A stretch of 64,000 nt of DNA, from assembly GCF_963924675.1 (NCBI RefSeq), contig NC_089230.1, forward strand, positions 70,733,223 through 70,797,222, in the 5' to 3' direction. Numbering within the stretch: position 1 is the first letter of the stretch; each line of letters begins with the position of its first letter. Shown piece by piece: positions 23,140 through 33,985 of the stretch. Position numbers and translations under genes: made by a program. The notes under the pieces were generated by a model, which was not told where the DNA came from, ran no database searches, and worked only from the letters and a program-made list of their open reading frames with translations. Source of the stretch: Phocoena phocoena. Its lineage: Eukaryota > Chordata > Mammalia > Artiodactyla > Phocoenidae.

Positions 23140-23672
23140 CACTGAGACAGGTCAAGCATGTTCCATCGCAGAAGGTGGAGCTTCGGGTATTAGAGTAACT
23201 TTGCGATTTCTTGCTTCTCTCTCTCTTTCCCATCTATTGTGGGTGTTGTTCGTACCCTGCCAAGATCCCCTTGAGGTTGGTGTACCCATGCCCTAGTGGC
23301 TGTGAGAACTGACTGCAAAGGCTTCACAGCTGCCCTCTGCTCCAGAGAACTGGCCAAACAGAAGTGAGAGATTCCCTACCCCTCTTTAGGGACAGCCAGG
23401 TGCCAATGACTGACTGACCTGGGGTACAAAAGACCAGACCCACCCACTTGCCTCACATTGATAACAACTCTGCAGTGCACTTCCGTGTCAGGGCTTCCCC
23501 ATGGAACCAGGTGGAAGCTAGTTTCCAGGCTAAACAACTTCCTTGCATAGCTTTCTTTCTTAACCTACACTGCTTCCCTCACCCCTCTTCTTCTGAGGGG
23601 GTACCCCATCAGTAAATCACTAAAAAGAATCCTCATCTCAGGCTCTGTGTGTAAGGAACCCAACCTAAGACA
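23140..23672 (+). mobile_element. Possible old LTR
   Basis: The stretch ends 'ggaacccaacctaagaca', preceded by 'gaatcctcatctcaggctct', which I associate with the 3' end of an ERVL-type LTR. Upstream sequence ('ggctaaacaacttccttgc', 'ttgcctcacattgataaca') looks like the same dispersed repeat. Edges and family are uncertain and no duplication was found. Confidence 0.35.
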
Positions 23673-23926
23673 CATGTATGAGGCCGGTGATATAAGACAG
23701 GCTTGGAACCATCTCTAAGATGGGAGTGGAGGCTTCCTTGCTTCAGAAATGTCACCGGACCAGGGTTGTCCAAGGATAGGGTGCCTGAGGTTCTGCACCT
23801 CTGTGGGGAGGGATTTGTTTCTGGTCAATTCTCAGGCTTCTTTTCATAATCATAGTGAAGATCAAGAAGGCTGAGATCAGGATATGAACTCAAAGAAACA
23901 GAGTCAAAAGAGCCACTTGATCTTAT

Positions 23927-23928
<2 letters not shown>
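23673..23928. other. Unassigned sequence before a long A tract
   Basis: No recognised SINE or LINE body lies upstream of the A tract, which makes the tract an orphan. Confidence 0.3.

Positions 23929-23961
<33 letters not shown>
23929..23961 (+). repeat. Uninterrupted 33-A tract
   Basis: Thirty-three consecutive A residues with no recognisable retroelement to its left. Its purity suggests a recent retroposition tail or an expanding mononucleotide tract. Confidence 0.9.
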
Positions 23962-23964
<3 letters not shown>

Positions 23965-25105
23965 TTTTATGTGGTTCACTTTAGTTCAACATAAGACACA
24001 TAGAGATTTGTAGTTCAAATTCTGTCCAGTAGGAAGTAATGTGAATTTATCTACAGGATCTTTGAGTATTAACTCTCCTTGTAATTACTGAACGGAAGAA
24101 GTGGCCAAAGTTTGTTATTCAGAGATCAGTTAGAGATCAACTAATACAAAATACTGCTCAACACCAGGCTGCATATGGTGTAATGTGACTTTACACACAC
24201 GATGCTTGGACCAACTCAGAATGGTTTCTTCTGTTTCAAGCTTGTGATTGGTCTAGTGATATGAAATTAGGCGAGAAAAATCTCATGATTAGAATCCACA
24301 GAGAAGCTTAGACTAGGAACAGATAGAGTTAATCTGTGTCCATCTGTTTTTATTTTTCTCCAACCCATTCTGTCAGCCACTACAAAATATTCCCATGTGT
24401 TCCAGGGTACTGTTGAACAAGACATCTGGAAACAAGCATCCTTGTTTTTAAACCATGATAACAATAGAGAAATTAGAAAAATTAGGTTAAATGCTTCATT
24501 ATTCTGTTGGGAAAAATCTCTAGCCAGGGAAACTATGTTAATGTCCAGATTGGAAAGTGTTGTTCTCCTATGTGTCTTGTCCCAGTTCACAGGTCTGATG
24601 GGCAAACTTACAAAGGAGGTGGGACGGATGGTAAAAAAGGCAGGACCAGTCAGGTGGCTGTTAGAATCAAAACAGCGGAGCAATGTTCTGAGTTAGGAAA
24701 AAGAATCAAGTCAGTGGTTAAGGACCTCCAGGCTGTCGCCAATAAATAGCAAACACTAAAGGAATAAAAAATACCAAAGAGAGAACAATTAAACACATAA
24801 AAACACTCTAATAGAGCACACTTGCATGTACTTAGTTATACATGCAAGATAATTGTTCCCTAATCTCAGTTTAAACATAATCATGGAGTCATAGAATTTT
24901 AACTAGGGTAGGACTTTTGTGCTTACCGAGGATAACCCTCTCATTTTACATTGAGACCCAGAATGGTGAAGGAATAGCAGCTGATACGAGCACCCGGGGC
25001 TCCACCACCCAAGTCAGTACACTGTCCTGTGCTGCAGAATATGACAACTCCCAAAAGAATAGGACAAACCCCCAGAGTTAGCTGTGGTCACCAAAGCTGA
25101 ATTTT
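23962..25105. other. Unassigned sequence
   Basis: Overlapping open frames on both strands at 24267-24749 (up to 138 codons on the minus strand) have no recognisable domain and are mutually incompatible, so I do not call a gene. About 24900-25060 is weakly MIR-like ('ctctcattttacattgaga'). Confidence 0.3.
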
Positions 25106-25117
25106 AAAACTTTACAA

Positions 25118-25259
25118 GGGACTTCCCTGGTGGTCCAGTGGTTAAGACTCTGCGCCCTCAATGCAGGGGGCCCAGGTTCGATCCCTAGTCAGGGAACTAG
25201 ATCCTGCATGCTGCAACTAAGACCTGGCACAGCCAAATAAATAAATATTTTAAAAAATA
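25118..25259 (+). mobile_element. CHR-type SINE, short form
   Basis: 'gggacttccctggtggtcca', B box ggttcgatccc, a short body ending 'ctggcacagcc' and an AAATA tail. Flanks aaaactttacaa (25106-25117) and aaaactttataa (25260-25271) form a 12-bp duplication with one difference. Confidence 0.9.
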
Positions 25260-25271
25260 AAAACTTTATAA

Positions 25272-26454
25272 AACTGTGTTAACAATGTCCTTTCTCAATA
25301 AAAATTAGTTCAGCACAGAGGTATTAGCTCTGTCTCTGTCATTTCTTCCTTGCAGATCGAGTGGTACTATCATTTTTCTCTGTTGTAACAAAAACTTGTA
25401 ACAAAAAATGCAATGATATTTAAGAAAAATTTTTTATTGAATTAAAAGAAATATCACTGTATTGTGAATGCATTGGTATAAATTATCTCCAGATCAAAGC
25501 CAGGACACTATGAGACTGGCTACGGCCTGTGAGGACAGAGTACAATTAAAGAGAGCCGTAAAGCAAGTTACCAGCCTGATAATTCTGCTCTCCTTCGGGC
25601 CAAGACCAGAAGGGTAACCTAACACTGAACTCCTTAATCTTCACAAGCTTCCAACTGGGAAACAGAGCTCGGCTGGCCCACCTCACTAACATTCTGTGAG
25701 GATTCATGTGTTAGAATAATTGCTCCAAATAAAGGCCCACCGTGGAGTTGATGCAGTGCAATTTTGTGCTGGGGGATGACTGCCAAATACAGAGATGAGG
25801 GTGAAATTAAAATTAAACAAAATCCCCCAACTCCGCTAGAGCATCAGCAGCTTTAATTCCGTCCCAACCAAGTGGAAGGCTTGGGCCACCCTGCTGACAT
25901 CGAATAAAGATGGATTAATTTGTACTTACCCAGGGTTGCCAGGTAACCACCCCTTCTCTCCCCACTCATTAAAAGCCCTCCAGATGTGTAAATTCCCCCT
26001 TACAGCTATAGTCTTTCTGCGGCACATTAAGAGTCTCCTTTGTGGATTTTAATGGGGATGAAAGACAAGGCTGCACCTGGGCACCGCTAATGCTCAAAGT
26101 ACGAGCTTTGGGATTTTCGAAATGGCCAGACACTCACAAGAAGAAAAAGGACAGATTCCATCATCTTCTGCTTTGGAGACTTGTTCTTGACAACTCCCGC
26201 TGAAAAGGGTGCATTCCCCTCAAGCTGAAGTCAGCCTGCCACCCTTTGTGAGCAGCATTCCTGAGGTCAAATAAAGGCCAGAAAGAGCCTCTGGGAAACC
26301 AATGGTGACATTCCCCCCAACCCCGCACCTTGCCACCCCTTGCCAAGCCACCTTAAGGTGTTAGATTTAAAGCCTAGCTTGGACTATTCTGTGGTCATAC
26401 CAGGAAGGCAGTGTCTGCACAGTAAGGAACCCCTACCTTGCTGGCACTGGAACG
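25272..26454. other. Repeat-free stretch, candidate conserved non-coding DNA
   Basis: No transposon recognised. The part at about 25690-26110 mixes AT-rich homeodomain-like cores (aattaaaattaaac, ggattaattt, gctttaattcc) with GC-richer blocks, the texture of developmental enhancers. This is an impression of sequence style, not a measured conservation. Open frames at 26161-26346 (minus) and 26340-26645 (plus) show no domain. Confidence 0.3.
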
Positions 26455-26585
26455 TGGCTTTCATTCATTCCAGAGACATTTACAGTGTGCTTATGAGATG
26501 CCAGGCTGTGCTAGGTGCCAGGGATTTAGAGGAGAATCAGAAAGTCTATGCCCACCCAGAGCTCAGCCTGTGGCACTGTAACAGT
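26455..26585 (-). repeat. L2 LINE 3' fragment
   Basis: 'cattcattccagagacattt', 'gtgctaggtgccagggattt' and 'cccacccagagctcagcct' follow the antisense L2 3' end. Confidence 0.6.
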
Positions 26586-27289
26586 GTTCATTGGCCATTC
26601 TGGGTTTCATTTGTTCATTTATTTCCGTTTGCAGCCTTGGAATAAGAACTTTTCCATCTTTTTGCCAGTGTAGGTCTACATTTAGGAATCTTTGTCCCTT
26701 TTCTGAGGTTTTATTAGATCTGAATATCCCTCTCTTTATGACTAAAAACCTTATTAATGCTGAGAATCATGCAAGTTAGCAGACAAGGCAGGAGTTGGTG
26801 CCCTGAGAGGTGGTCAGGCTGGGGCATGTGGACAGTGGGGAGGAAGTAGGGCAGCCATGTTTTCTGCAATGCCCCACGCGTAGGGCTTGATTTCAGAAAT
26901 CTACCTGGACACTTGCTAGTTTAGTCATTAGGTTAATACATGGAAGATAGCAAAAAACAATGCAATCATAAAACGTTATATTTAAAAGGGTCTTAGGTTT
27001 GATCTAGCACACACCTCTTTTTATAGAGATGAAAAAACTGGATCATAGAGAAAGAGTTTTACAAGGTCACACTGACTGCAGTGAGACCCTGGGATATTGG
27101 GTTGTTTGTGTTTTAATGGCATGCTCAGGCCTCTAGCCCAAAGGAGAGATGACGGGAGGATGCCAGAAGCCTGGCAGGCTGGAAGGGGAGGAGGGTGTCT
27201 GGATGCTTCTCGGATTGAACCAAACAGATGCTGCCCATTCCAAACACGCTGCCCCAGCAGCCGCCCTTGCTGGAACACCTTCTGTGTCT
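26586..27289. other. Unassigned sequence, weak MIR at its right part
   Basis: About 26980-27100 contains 'tagagatgaaaaaactgga' and 'acaaggtcacactgactgc', suggestive of antisense MIR. The remainder is unassigned. Confidence 0.35.
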
Positions 27290-28391
27290 GTATTATGGCT
27301 TTCCAGAGAAATAGAACCAATAAGATTGACTGATTGATTGATTATTAGCTCATACAATTGTGGAGGCTAAGAAGTCCCACCATCTGCAAGCTGGAGACCC
27401 AGGGAAGCTGCTGATGTAATTTGAAGGCCTGATTGCTAGGGAGCTAACGGTGTAGACTCCAGTCTGGGCACGAAGGCCTGACAACCAGAAGCACCAGGAC
27501 AGGAGAAGATCCATATCCCAGCTCAAGAGTCAGTCTGAGAGCCAGCAATCCTCCCTTCCTTCACTTTTTTGTTACATGCAGACCCTCAGTGGCTTCTGAT
27601 ACCAAGCAGGGCCCTGTGGGTCTCCTGTGCACGAAAGCCTTTCTGTATCCCACATTTCTTTGATTACAGGAAATAGACTTCAATCAGCCTCCATGAACTT
27701 CCCTGAGCTCCAAGGGGCAGATTCAAGTGGTCGTTAATTAGGGAAGGGAAGGGATGCGAGACCAGGGAGAAACAGTCAAGAGAAACAGTAGTACAGCCTT
27801 GGGGCTGGGTCCTGGTTCCCCCTCAAGGGATACACACAACAATATCTTTGAGCTGTTTTGCAGATACTGAAACCCCCTCCAGGTGGGAGAAGTTAAGTTA
27901 TTGAGGACAATACGCTGCCCACAAGCACGTAGACCCCAGGCCAGTTGGAACCAGAAGGTTGACGACGTTGACTCCCACTTACCTCACCACCAACCCATCA
28001 GAAGAATGTCCACGTGCTAATCACGCCCTCTCTGAACCAGTATTACGGATCTCCTCACTATCCACTCCAGGTTGGGACACACAGTTTTGAGGGCATTAAC
28101 CCGCTGTGCCCCCCTTCGCCTGGCAAAGCAATAAAGCTGTCCTTCCCTACTTCACACAAAACTCTGTCTCCTAGATTCAGTTCGGCACAAGTGTACAGAG
28201 AAGCTGAGCTTTCGGCATCAGTTGTGTGATGCCCACGCACTCTAGGGCGGATAATCTGCTTTCTACCAATTCATATGCTAATCTCTTCCAGAAACACCCT
28301 CACAGACATACCCAGAAATGATGTTTAACTACTTATGTGGGCATCCTATAATACAGTCAAGTTGACACATAAAATCAACTATCACAGTGGC
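27290..28391 (+). repeat. Old dispersed repeat split by an LTR
   Basis: The left part (27290-27589) reads 'tttccagagaaatagaacc', 'acaattgtggaggctaaga', 'agaccctcag'. The right part (28221-28391) reads 'gtgatgcccacgc', 'gctaatctcttccagaaac', 'aagttgacacataaaatc'. In the uninterrupted mammalian repeat these lie next to each other in this order. I know the repeat as widespread but do not trust a family name for it. Confidence 0.6.
27590..28220 (+). mobile_element. Solo endogenous-retrovirus LTR nested in the older repeat
   Basis: A block of about 630 bp interrupts the older repeat. It begins with TG, carries a polyadenylation signal (aataaa, 28130-28135), has a U5-like region ('acaaaactctgtctcctag', 'attcagttcggcacaagtg') and ends 'tttcggcatca'. 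There are no viral genes. The exact left edge is uncertain and a clean short duplication is not evident. Confidence 0.55.
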
Positions 28392-28458
28392 ATAACTCAT
28401 ACCCCCTCTTGCTACAGAAGAAGAAAATGGAACAGATGGTGGTGGTCTGTGCTCTACT

Positions 28459-28661
28459 TTTTTTTTTTTTTTTTTTTTGCAGTACGCGGGCCTCTCACTG
28501 TTGTGGCTTCTCCCGTTGTGGAGCACAGGCCCTGGCTCAGTGGCCATGGCTCAGGGGCCCAGCCGCTCTGGGGTATGCGAGATCTTCCCGGACCGAGGCA
28601 CGAACCCGTGTCCCCTGCATCGGCAGGCGGACTCTCAACCACTGCGCCACCCGGGAAGCCC
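28459..28661 (-). mobile_element. CHR-type SINE, 205-bp cetacean form
   Basis: Antisense copy: T-rich tail at the left (from 28459), then 'gcagtacgcgggcctctca', 'cagtggccatggctcag', B box in antisense and the head at the right ('gcgccacccgggaagccc'). Unlike its sister copies I find no convincing target duplication (left flank ctctac, right flank agcaaatcaa), so a flank may have been lost. It lies just downstream of the older repeat. Confidence 0.9.
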
Positions 28662-29884
28662 AGCAAATCAATTTTTGAAAAATCACTCCAATTGCTTTCC
28701 CAGTAGTAAAATCCCAATAGATTCCATGGCATTACTGTCATCCCTTTGAATGCCTAGGTTAACATTTAAATTGAAAATCAATATAGATTTAAAGTGGTTT
28801 CACCACAGACTCCTAAAAAGTTGATCTGTTGTTGAGCTCACGCTCACATTAGCTGTGGTAAATGGGAGGGAGAAAACACCTAAAAGGGGTGGGGGGGTGA
28901 AGAGGATATTGGTTTAAGTGGGCAGAGCCTATGCAGTTGATGAGGCCAAAGTTTGTGGAAAAAGTTAAACATAATTTGAACTTGTCTGCTAGGCAGCTTT
29001 AAGACAACATGAACTTTTAAAATATTTAATTTAGGTGAGTTGTTAAAAGCTGCTACATATGAGGCTACATCATAAGTAGTTGAGAAAAAATGTATACCTA
29101 TGACAGAGGTATAAAAGCTAAGATGAGTCTTCTTAAAAGAGAATTGTAGTTTTGAGGCCTACAGATGGGGACAGAAGGAAAGGATCCATCTTTTTATTTT
29201 ACACAGTTGAGAAGGATCCCACTTGACATATGTTTTCCCTGGCTTGCCCATCTGGCTTTGCTTCATCCTCCTGCGCTTTTTCTTTGATTCCCTAGAATGT
29301 ACCAAACTCCCAGTTGACTTTGGCCCACATACACACGTCTTCCTTTTTCCTGAAGACTCTTTTCTAGTATCTTCACTGGCTGACTGCTGTATATCCTTCA
29401 GTCTGATCTTACACAAGTTTGCCAGAGTTCCCACCACTTCTTTTACATCCTCCACACCTTTACTCATCTATATCACCCACCAGGATCCTAAAGGCTTTTG
29501 AATGTGAAGCTGAAACTAACCTAGGGGCTAACTCAATGATGTCCAATTGTTCTTTCATCTGCAATTTAGGGAAGATTTGACAGAACCTTTGCTGTATGGT
29601 GCTCATCTGATGTGGCTTTTGACTGAGGCAAAGAAATCCAGAAGCTAGTTTTTTGGCTCTATAGGGATAGTGATCAGCTTCATTTAAACTCAGGAAAATG
29701 CTGGGTTCTTCTCTGTCCGTTGGGTTCTGAATAATACAGATATGTACTTAGCATTTTCTGCTTTACCAGTTTCCTCTTAAAGGCTTTTATTAAGTCCTTG
29801 TTTGTAGATGACATAGTCCTGGGCACCACTCAAAGAGAATAGATTGGAAATGGCAAAAAAGTAAATAGTTCAGACATGGAAACC
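28662..29884. other. Unassigned sequence
   Basis: About 1.2 kb, no recognised repeat. A lysine-rich minus-strand frame at 29159-29467 (102 codons) was considered; it has no recognisable domain or splice context. Confidence 0.35.
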
Positions 29885-29912
29885 TATCTATCTATCTATC
29901 TATCATCTATCT
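29885..29912. repeat. (TATC)n microsatellite
   Basis: About six tetranucleotide units with one interruption (tatcatctatc). Confidence 0.9.
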
Positions 29913-30989
29913 TTACTATACACACACACTTTAATTATATCTATATAAAATAAATGTCTACTTCAGCATAATTCCTGCCCCTAAGTGTAGCAGGTATAAT
30001 TTTCAGGCCACAGACTCAGGTGCACACACAAAAATTTTTTTGTTTTCCCATAATTCAACTTCTATTCCCAACTCCACTCTCACAGACGGAAGAAACTCAA
30101 ATTCTGGTGACTCCATTTACTTCAGTTCCCAGTTTTTCAGTCGTCCTAGGTCTGCATCTAAGTTCTAGGTGTCTACAGAGAGCCAAGGTGCCAGGAGAGT
30201 GGTGAAGAGAACCTCAGGTCTGATCATCACCCCTTCGAGTGGGCACCTGCGGAGTCATCTGTATGCTGATGAGTCTCCTCCATTGCCCTGCACATCACTG
30301 TTGCCTTTTCCTCGTGCTGCCCTTGATGGGCCCATCAGCTTCCCCTGCCAAGTCTGGCCCCGCTCAGCCACTCTGCCCCACGCAGAGTGTGAAGGAGCTC
30401 TCTCAGGCTGTCACAGGCTATTCTGCCTGCAGATGCCACCCACAGCCTTCTTTATCCATTTCCCATGCCAGCTGGGCTACAGGCAGGGTGAACTGCTACA
30501 CTAACATCTGATAGCTGAAGAACAGTGGAAACAGCCATGAAGTGTCTGAATATATTCTTAAAGGACAGGAAAGATGGCATGTGACATGGGTTGGGTGCAG
30601 GTTCTCAGGCTGACAGGAGATAAACCAATAGAAGCGTTGCTGAACGAGGAAAGGACTAAAGTGGGATGTTGAAGAAATGGAAGGAGATGGGCTCTGCTGA
30701 AGAATTTTGACAGAGAGGCTAAAAATGCTGTCCAGTGCTCCACAGAGAGGAGGAAATATAGCACATGCTATTGTTTCTAGAAATGTTGAAACTTAAATGG
30801 ACTTGAATATCGTCAAATCATCTGCTGGTCTCAAACACAAGAAAGGGTCCTAGAACTCTGAATGTTTGACTCATTTGCTACCTGTAATATGGAAGTCCCA
30901 TCAGCTCCTTGGTTTAGAGGTTCTAAACCATCCTAGCTACCCAGTTTTTACGTTTGTATTTAGATAAATATTTTGGAATAAAAAAGATA
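29913..30989. other. Unassigned sequence
   Basis: No recognised element. Overlapping plus-strand frames at 30020-30511 are proline- and leucine-rich and show no domain. Confidence 0.35.
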
Positions 30990-31430
30990 AGCACCACTTC
31001 TTAAGTATTTTTGCTCATTTTCTAAAGTGGTATCTTTTCTGGCTACTAAAATAAAATAACTTCATTGTAGAATATTTGAAAAATACAGAAAAAGCTTAAA
31101 GAAGAAAATAAAACCATCTATAATTCCATAACTCAGAGATAACCACCATTAACATTTTGATGTACTTAGTCTTTTTCTCTATATAAAGATGTGAATTTCT
31201 TATCACAAAAATGTAGTGGTACCTCACATACTATTTTCTAACCCACTCTTCCCCTTTAATTTATTGTGACCATTTTCCAAATCACTAACTATTCTTCTAA
31301 AATAATTCTTAATGTTTGCTCCAGATTTAATTATGTACATACACCATAATCCATTAATCTAATTCCCTATGGTTCAACATTGAAGTTGTTTTCAATTTTT
31401 TGCTATTACCAAGAGTACAACTTTTTTTTA
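30990..31430 (-). repeat. Ancient L1 3' region
   Basis: 'tttgaaaaatacagaaaaag', 'gagataaccaccattaac', 'ccattttccaaatcactaac' and 'ttgttttcaattttttgct' follow the 3' UTR and the end of ORF2 of an old mammalian L1 in antisense. The ORF2 part is decayed beyond translation. Confidence 0.5.
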
Positions 31431-33253
31431 AAATAGTAAAGAAGAAATTGCTTTGCTATTACTACTACTTTTTTTCTTTTTTTTTTTATAACAGTACACA
31501 AATTGAAATCAAGTTTACAGTTCAGGGAATGAAAGAACCAGAAAGAGAGGCTTACTTTGGTAAAAGTGATGAGAATTTTTAGAGTCTGTTTAACTTAGGA
31601 TAAGAAGTTCTAATCATCAGTGGGGGAGATAACTAGCAGTTGGGCTAAGGCTGTAAGAGGAGGGATTATCACAAACAGAAACATAAAGGAAAGTAAGAAG
31701 GATTGGAGAACAAGAGCATGTAGAATCCAAAGCAGAGGTTTTTAAATGGTTTTTTAAGGAGCAAAATTTTGTTGACTTTAACGGCAAACAAATCAGGTGC
31801 TAAAGTCGATGAAAGGGCAGCAAGGCAATGTGATGCAGACAGCTTCCTGACAAGGACTGTGGCTTCCGTGCTCGCAGCTGTGCATTGGGTCTTAGCCTCA
31901 AGCCAGTCCAGTGAACACACTGACCTGTGGTATTTACAACATGAAACTGCAGCTAAGCTAAGTATGATCAAAAAGAGTACAATTCTTCAAAGAATCGTCT
32001 ACATCCAAAGTATCTTTGGAAAGTCCAATCCTTTGTGACTCATTCGTCCTGCCCCACAAGGAACATTATTTTGAAATGATTTTTAGCACAAAGGATTTTC
32101 TCCAAGTTGAAATGGGAACATGAGAGAATGTAAAGTAAAAAAAAAAAAAAAAAGAGGCAGGAAGTGTTTACTCCATGTTCAGGACATACAGAATTGCTTA
32201 GAGAGACCACGGATACCTTCAAAGAAAAGGAACTGGATGTGATTCCCCAAGACTCTTCCCTCCTTCTGAGTACAGCCCAAGCAACAGCCCATTATGGAGA
32301 GCTCTGACTCTGACTTTCAATTTGTGTCATGATGTTGGAAAAGGCAGTGCCAAGATTTTTTCACTCTTTAGATCTTTGTAGAGAGATGTTTGCAGGTGGG
32401 CGAATGAAAGTGTTTGTGACATTAAAAGGCAATGGTGACCTGTCCTGGACTACAGTTTGTATGGCAAGTGACTGGTCTGAATTGGCTTCTACTCAGGCAA
32501 GAGAAAGTTGAAAAAGAAGTTTGAGGATTAAGTTTCCATGTGTGTCCCCATTCACAACAGATGGCCTCCACACGGACAAACTTTACGCATTTGGTGATCT
32601 CCAGATGGGCAAATAAAATGCCATTTTTGATCTTATTGTAAATTGGGGGGGGGGGTTTATTACATTCTCTCTATCAAACCGAAAAGGAAAATGAATTTTC
32701 TCCAGGCAGAGAATTTAAGCTAAAAGAATAAACATTAAGGCTATGAAGGATCCTCCGTATCAATGTATTAGTTTTCACTGAAGCGTAAGGTTTAATTCGC
32801 TGTAAGCCTTAAAGAAAAAAATATGAATAATTGTCAAACATTTTTGGTAGGTCATACATACGGCATATTCAAGAAAAAAATTAGTATTCAACTTTTGGCA
32901 AATCCTATGAGATTCAACATGTATTGTGGAAATAAACCCTTTTAATAGTTTCACTGAATATTTGATTTTGTAATTATCTTCACGATTATTTAAAACACAC
33001 ACTTTTAAGATTATCTTTTTCTTCTTCTCTCTCTAAGCAGTCAATTTTCCTCTTTATTCCTAAAATATTTCCTTTCCATACAACTAAACCACATTTTACA
33101 ACTAAAACCACTGCCATATCATCTGGCGCCTCTCTGATTTACACAGTACAATAACAATTGACATCTTGTCTTTGATTTGGTGTTTCATTCTGCTTCCCCA
33201 CCTGAACCAGTCTCTCCAATATTCTTCTCAATTATGTGACACCCCCCATCACC

Positions 33254-33254
<1 letters not shown>
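31431..33254. other. Unassigned sequence
   Basis: Contains a 17-A run (32137-32153) and an 11-G run (32645-32655) but no recognised transposon or exon. Confidence 0.35.

Positions 33255-33285
<31 letters not shown>
33255..33285. repeat. (CA)n microsatellite
   Basis: About fifteen CA units on the + strand. Confidence 0.95.
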
Positions 33286-33290
<5 letters not shown>

Positions 33291-33754
33291 ACCTGAAAGC
33301 ATCTGATTTTAGTAGCTACCCCATGACTGAAGTCCAGGATCTTGACTGCAGCAATGAAGCTTAAATCACAATTGAGTAAAATAATGTTCTGTACAAACTT
33401 CAATTCCAAAAACCAATTGCTCTGCTTTAAAAAATAGTACAATAATAACGCGCACATGTTCTGATTCTATAATTATGTTTAAATGTCACAGACTTTATAT
33501 TTCACACTAGGACACCCAACAGCCAACACACTTATATGGAAACATTTGATGAACGCTTACATCTTTAATGAAACCAAAATACCTAGCCCCGTGTCAAGCT
33601 TAAGGTCAATTTTCAGTGAATAATGATTAAAAAATATTTTTACTGACTATTAAAATCTTAATTTAAAAAAGGGCAGTCACGTCTGACAGCTACCATGCAG
33701 CGCGTAGAAGTGAGGCCCAGATACATTTACCCATGGACAGCCAAGTGAGAAGCA
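33286..33754. other. Unassigned sequence
   Basis: AT-rich, nothing recognised. Confidence 0.35.
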
Positions 33755-33768
33755 GCGCCACCTACTGG
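33755..33768 (-). promoter_or_regulatory. Candidate CTCF binding motif
   Basis: The minus strand reads ccagtaggtggcgc, which fits every position of the CCASYAGRKGGCRS core of the vertebrate CTCF motif. It lies in non-repeat sequence directly before a MIR. CTCF anchors chromatin loops and insulators. A 14-bp match predicts binding only moderately well; occupancy is unknown. Confidence 0.5.
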
Positions 33769-33769
33769 T

Positions 33770-33985
33770 AATGACTATAGTCTCTGGAATCCAATAGATG
33801 GGTTCCCATCCTGGCTCTTAAACATTAGCTTTTACCCTGGGAAGTTCCTAACTCTCCAAGTCTGAGTTTCTAAAGGGATCAAATAGAGAAAATAATAGAA
33901 ATAATAAAAAATAAACATCAGGTTGTGTGAGGATTAAATAATATGGCACATGTAAAGCCCTTTGTGCATTTTAGCAATACCCCCT
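33770..33985 (+). repeat. MIR SINE
   Basis: 'tagtctctggaatccaata', 'gttcccatcctggctctta', 'tgtgtgaggattaaataata' and 'gtaaagccctttgtgc' follow sense MIR from head to tail. Confidence 0.65.

Noticed and set aside
24267..24749. Overlapping frames of 80-138 codons on both strands
   Set aside because: They are mutually incompatible, lack any domain I recognise and have no repeat or splice context to support an exon or processed pseudogene.
29159..29467. Lysine/serine-rich minus-strand frame of 102 codons, possibly a processed pseudogene
   Set aside because: No family recognised, no A tail or flanking duplication seen, and basic low-complexity composition can arise from AG-rich DNA.
32645..32655. 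11-G run, with similar runs at 40767-40778 (C) and 43698-43714, as quadruplex elements
   Set aside because: Single homopolymer runs without the four spaced G-tracts usually needed; no sign of function.
33185..33457. 90-codon minus-strand frame with Cys-Val repeats
   Set aside because: The Cys-Val run is the (CA)n microsatellite in translation.
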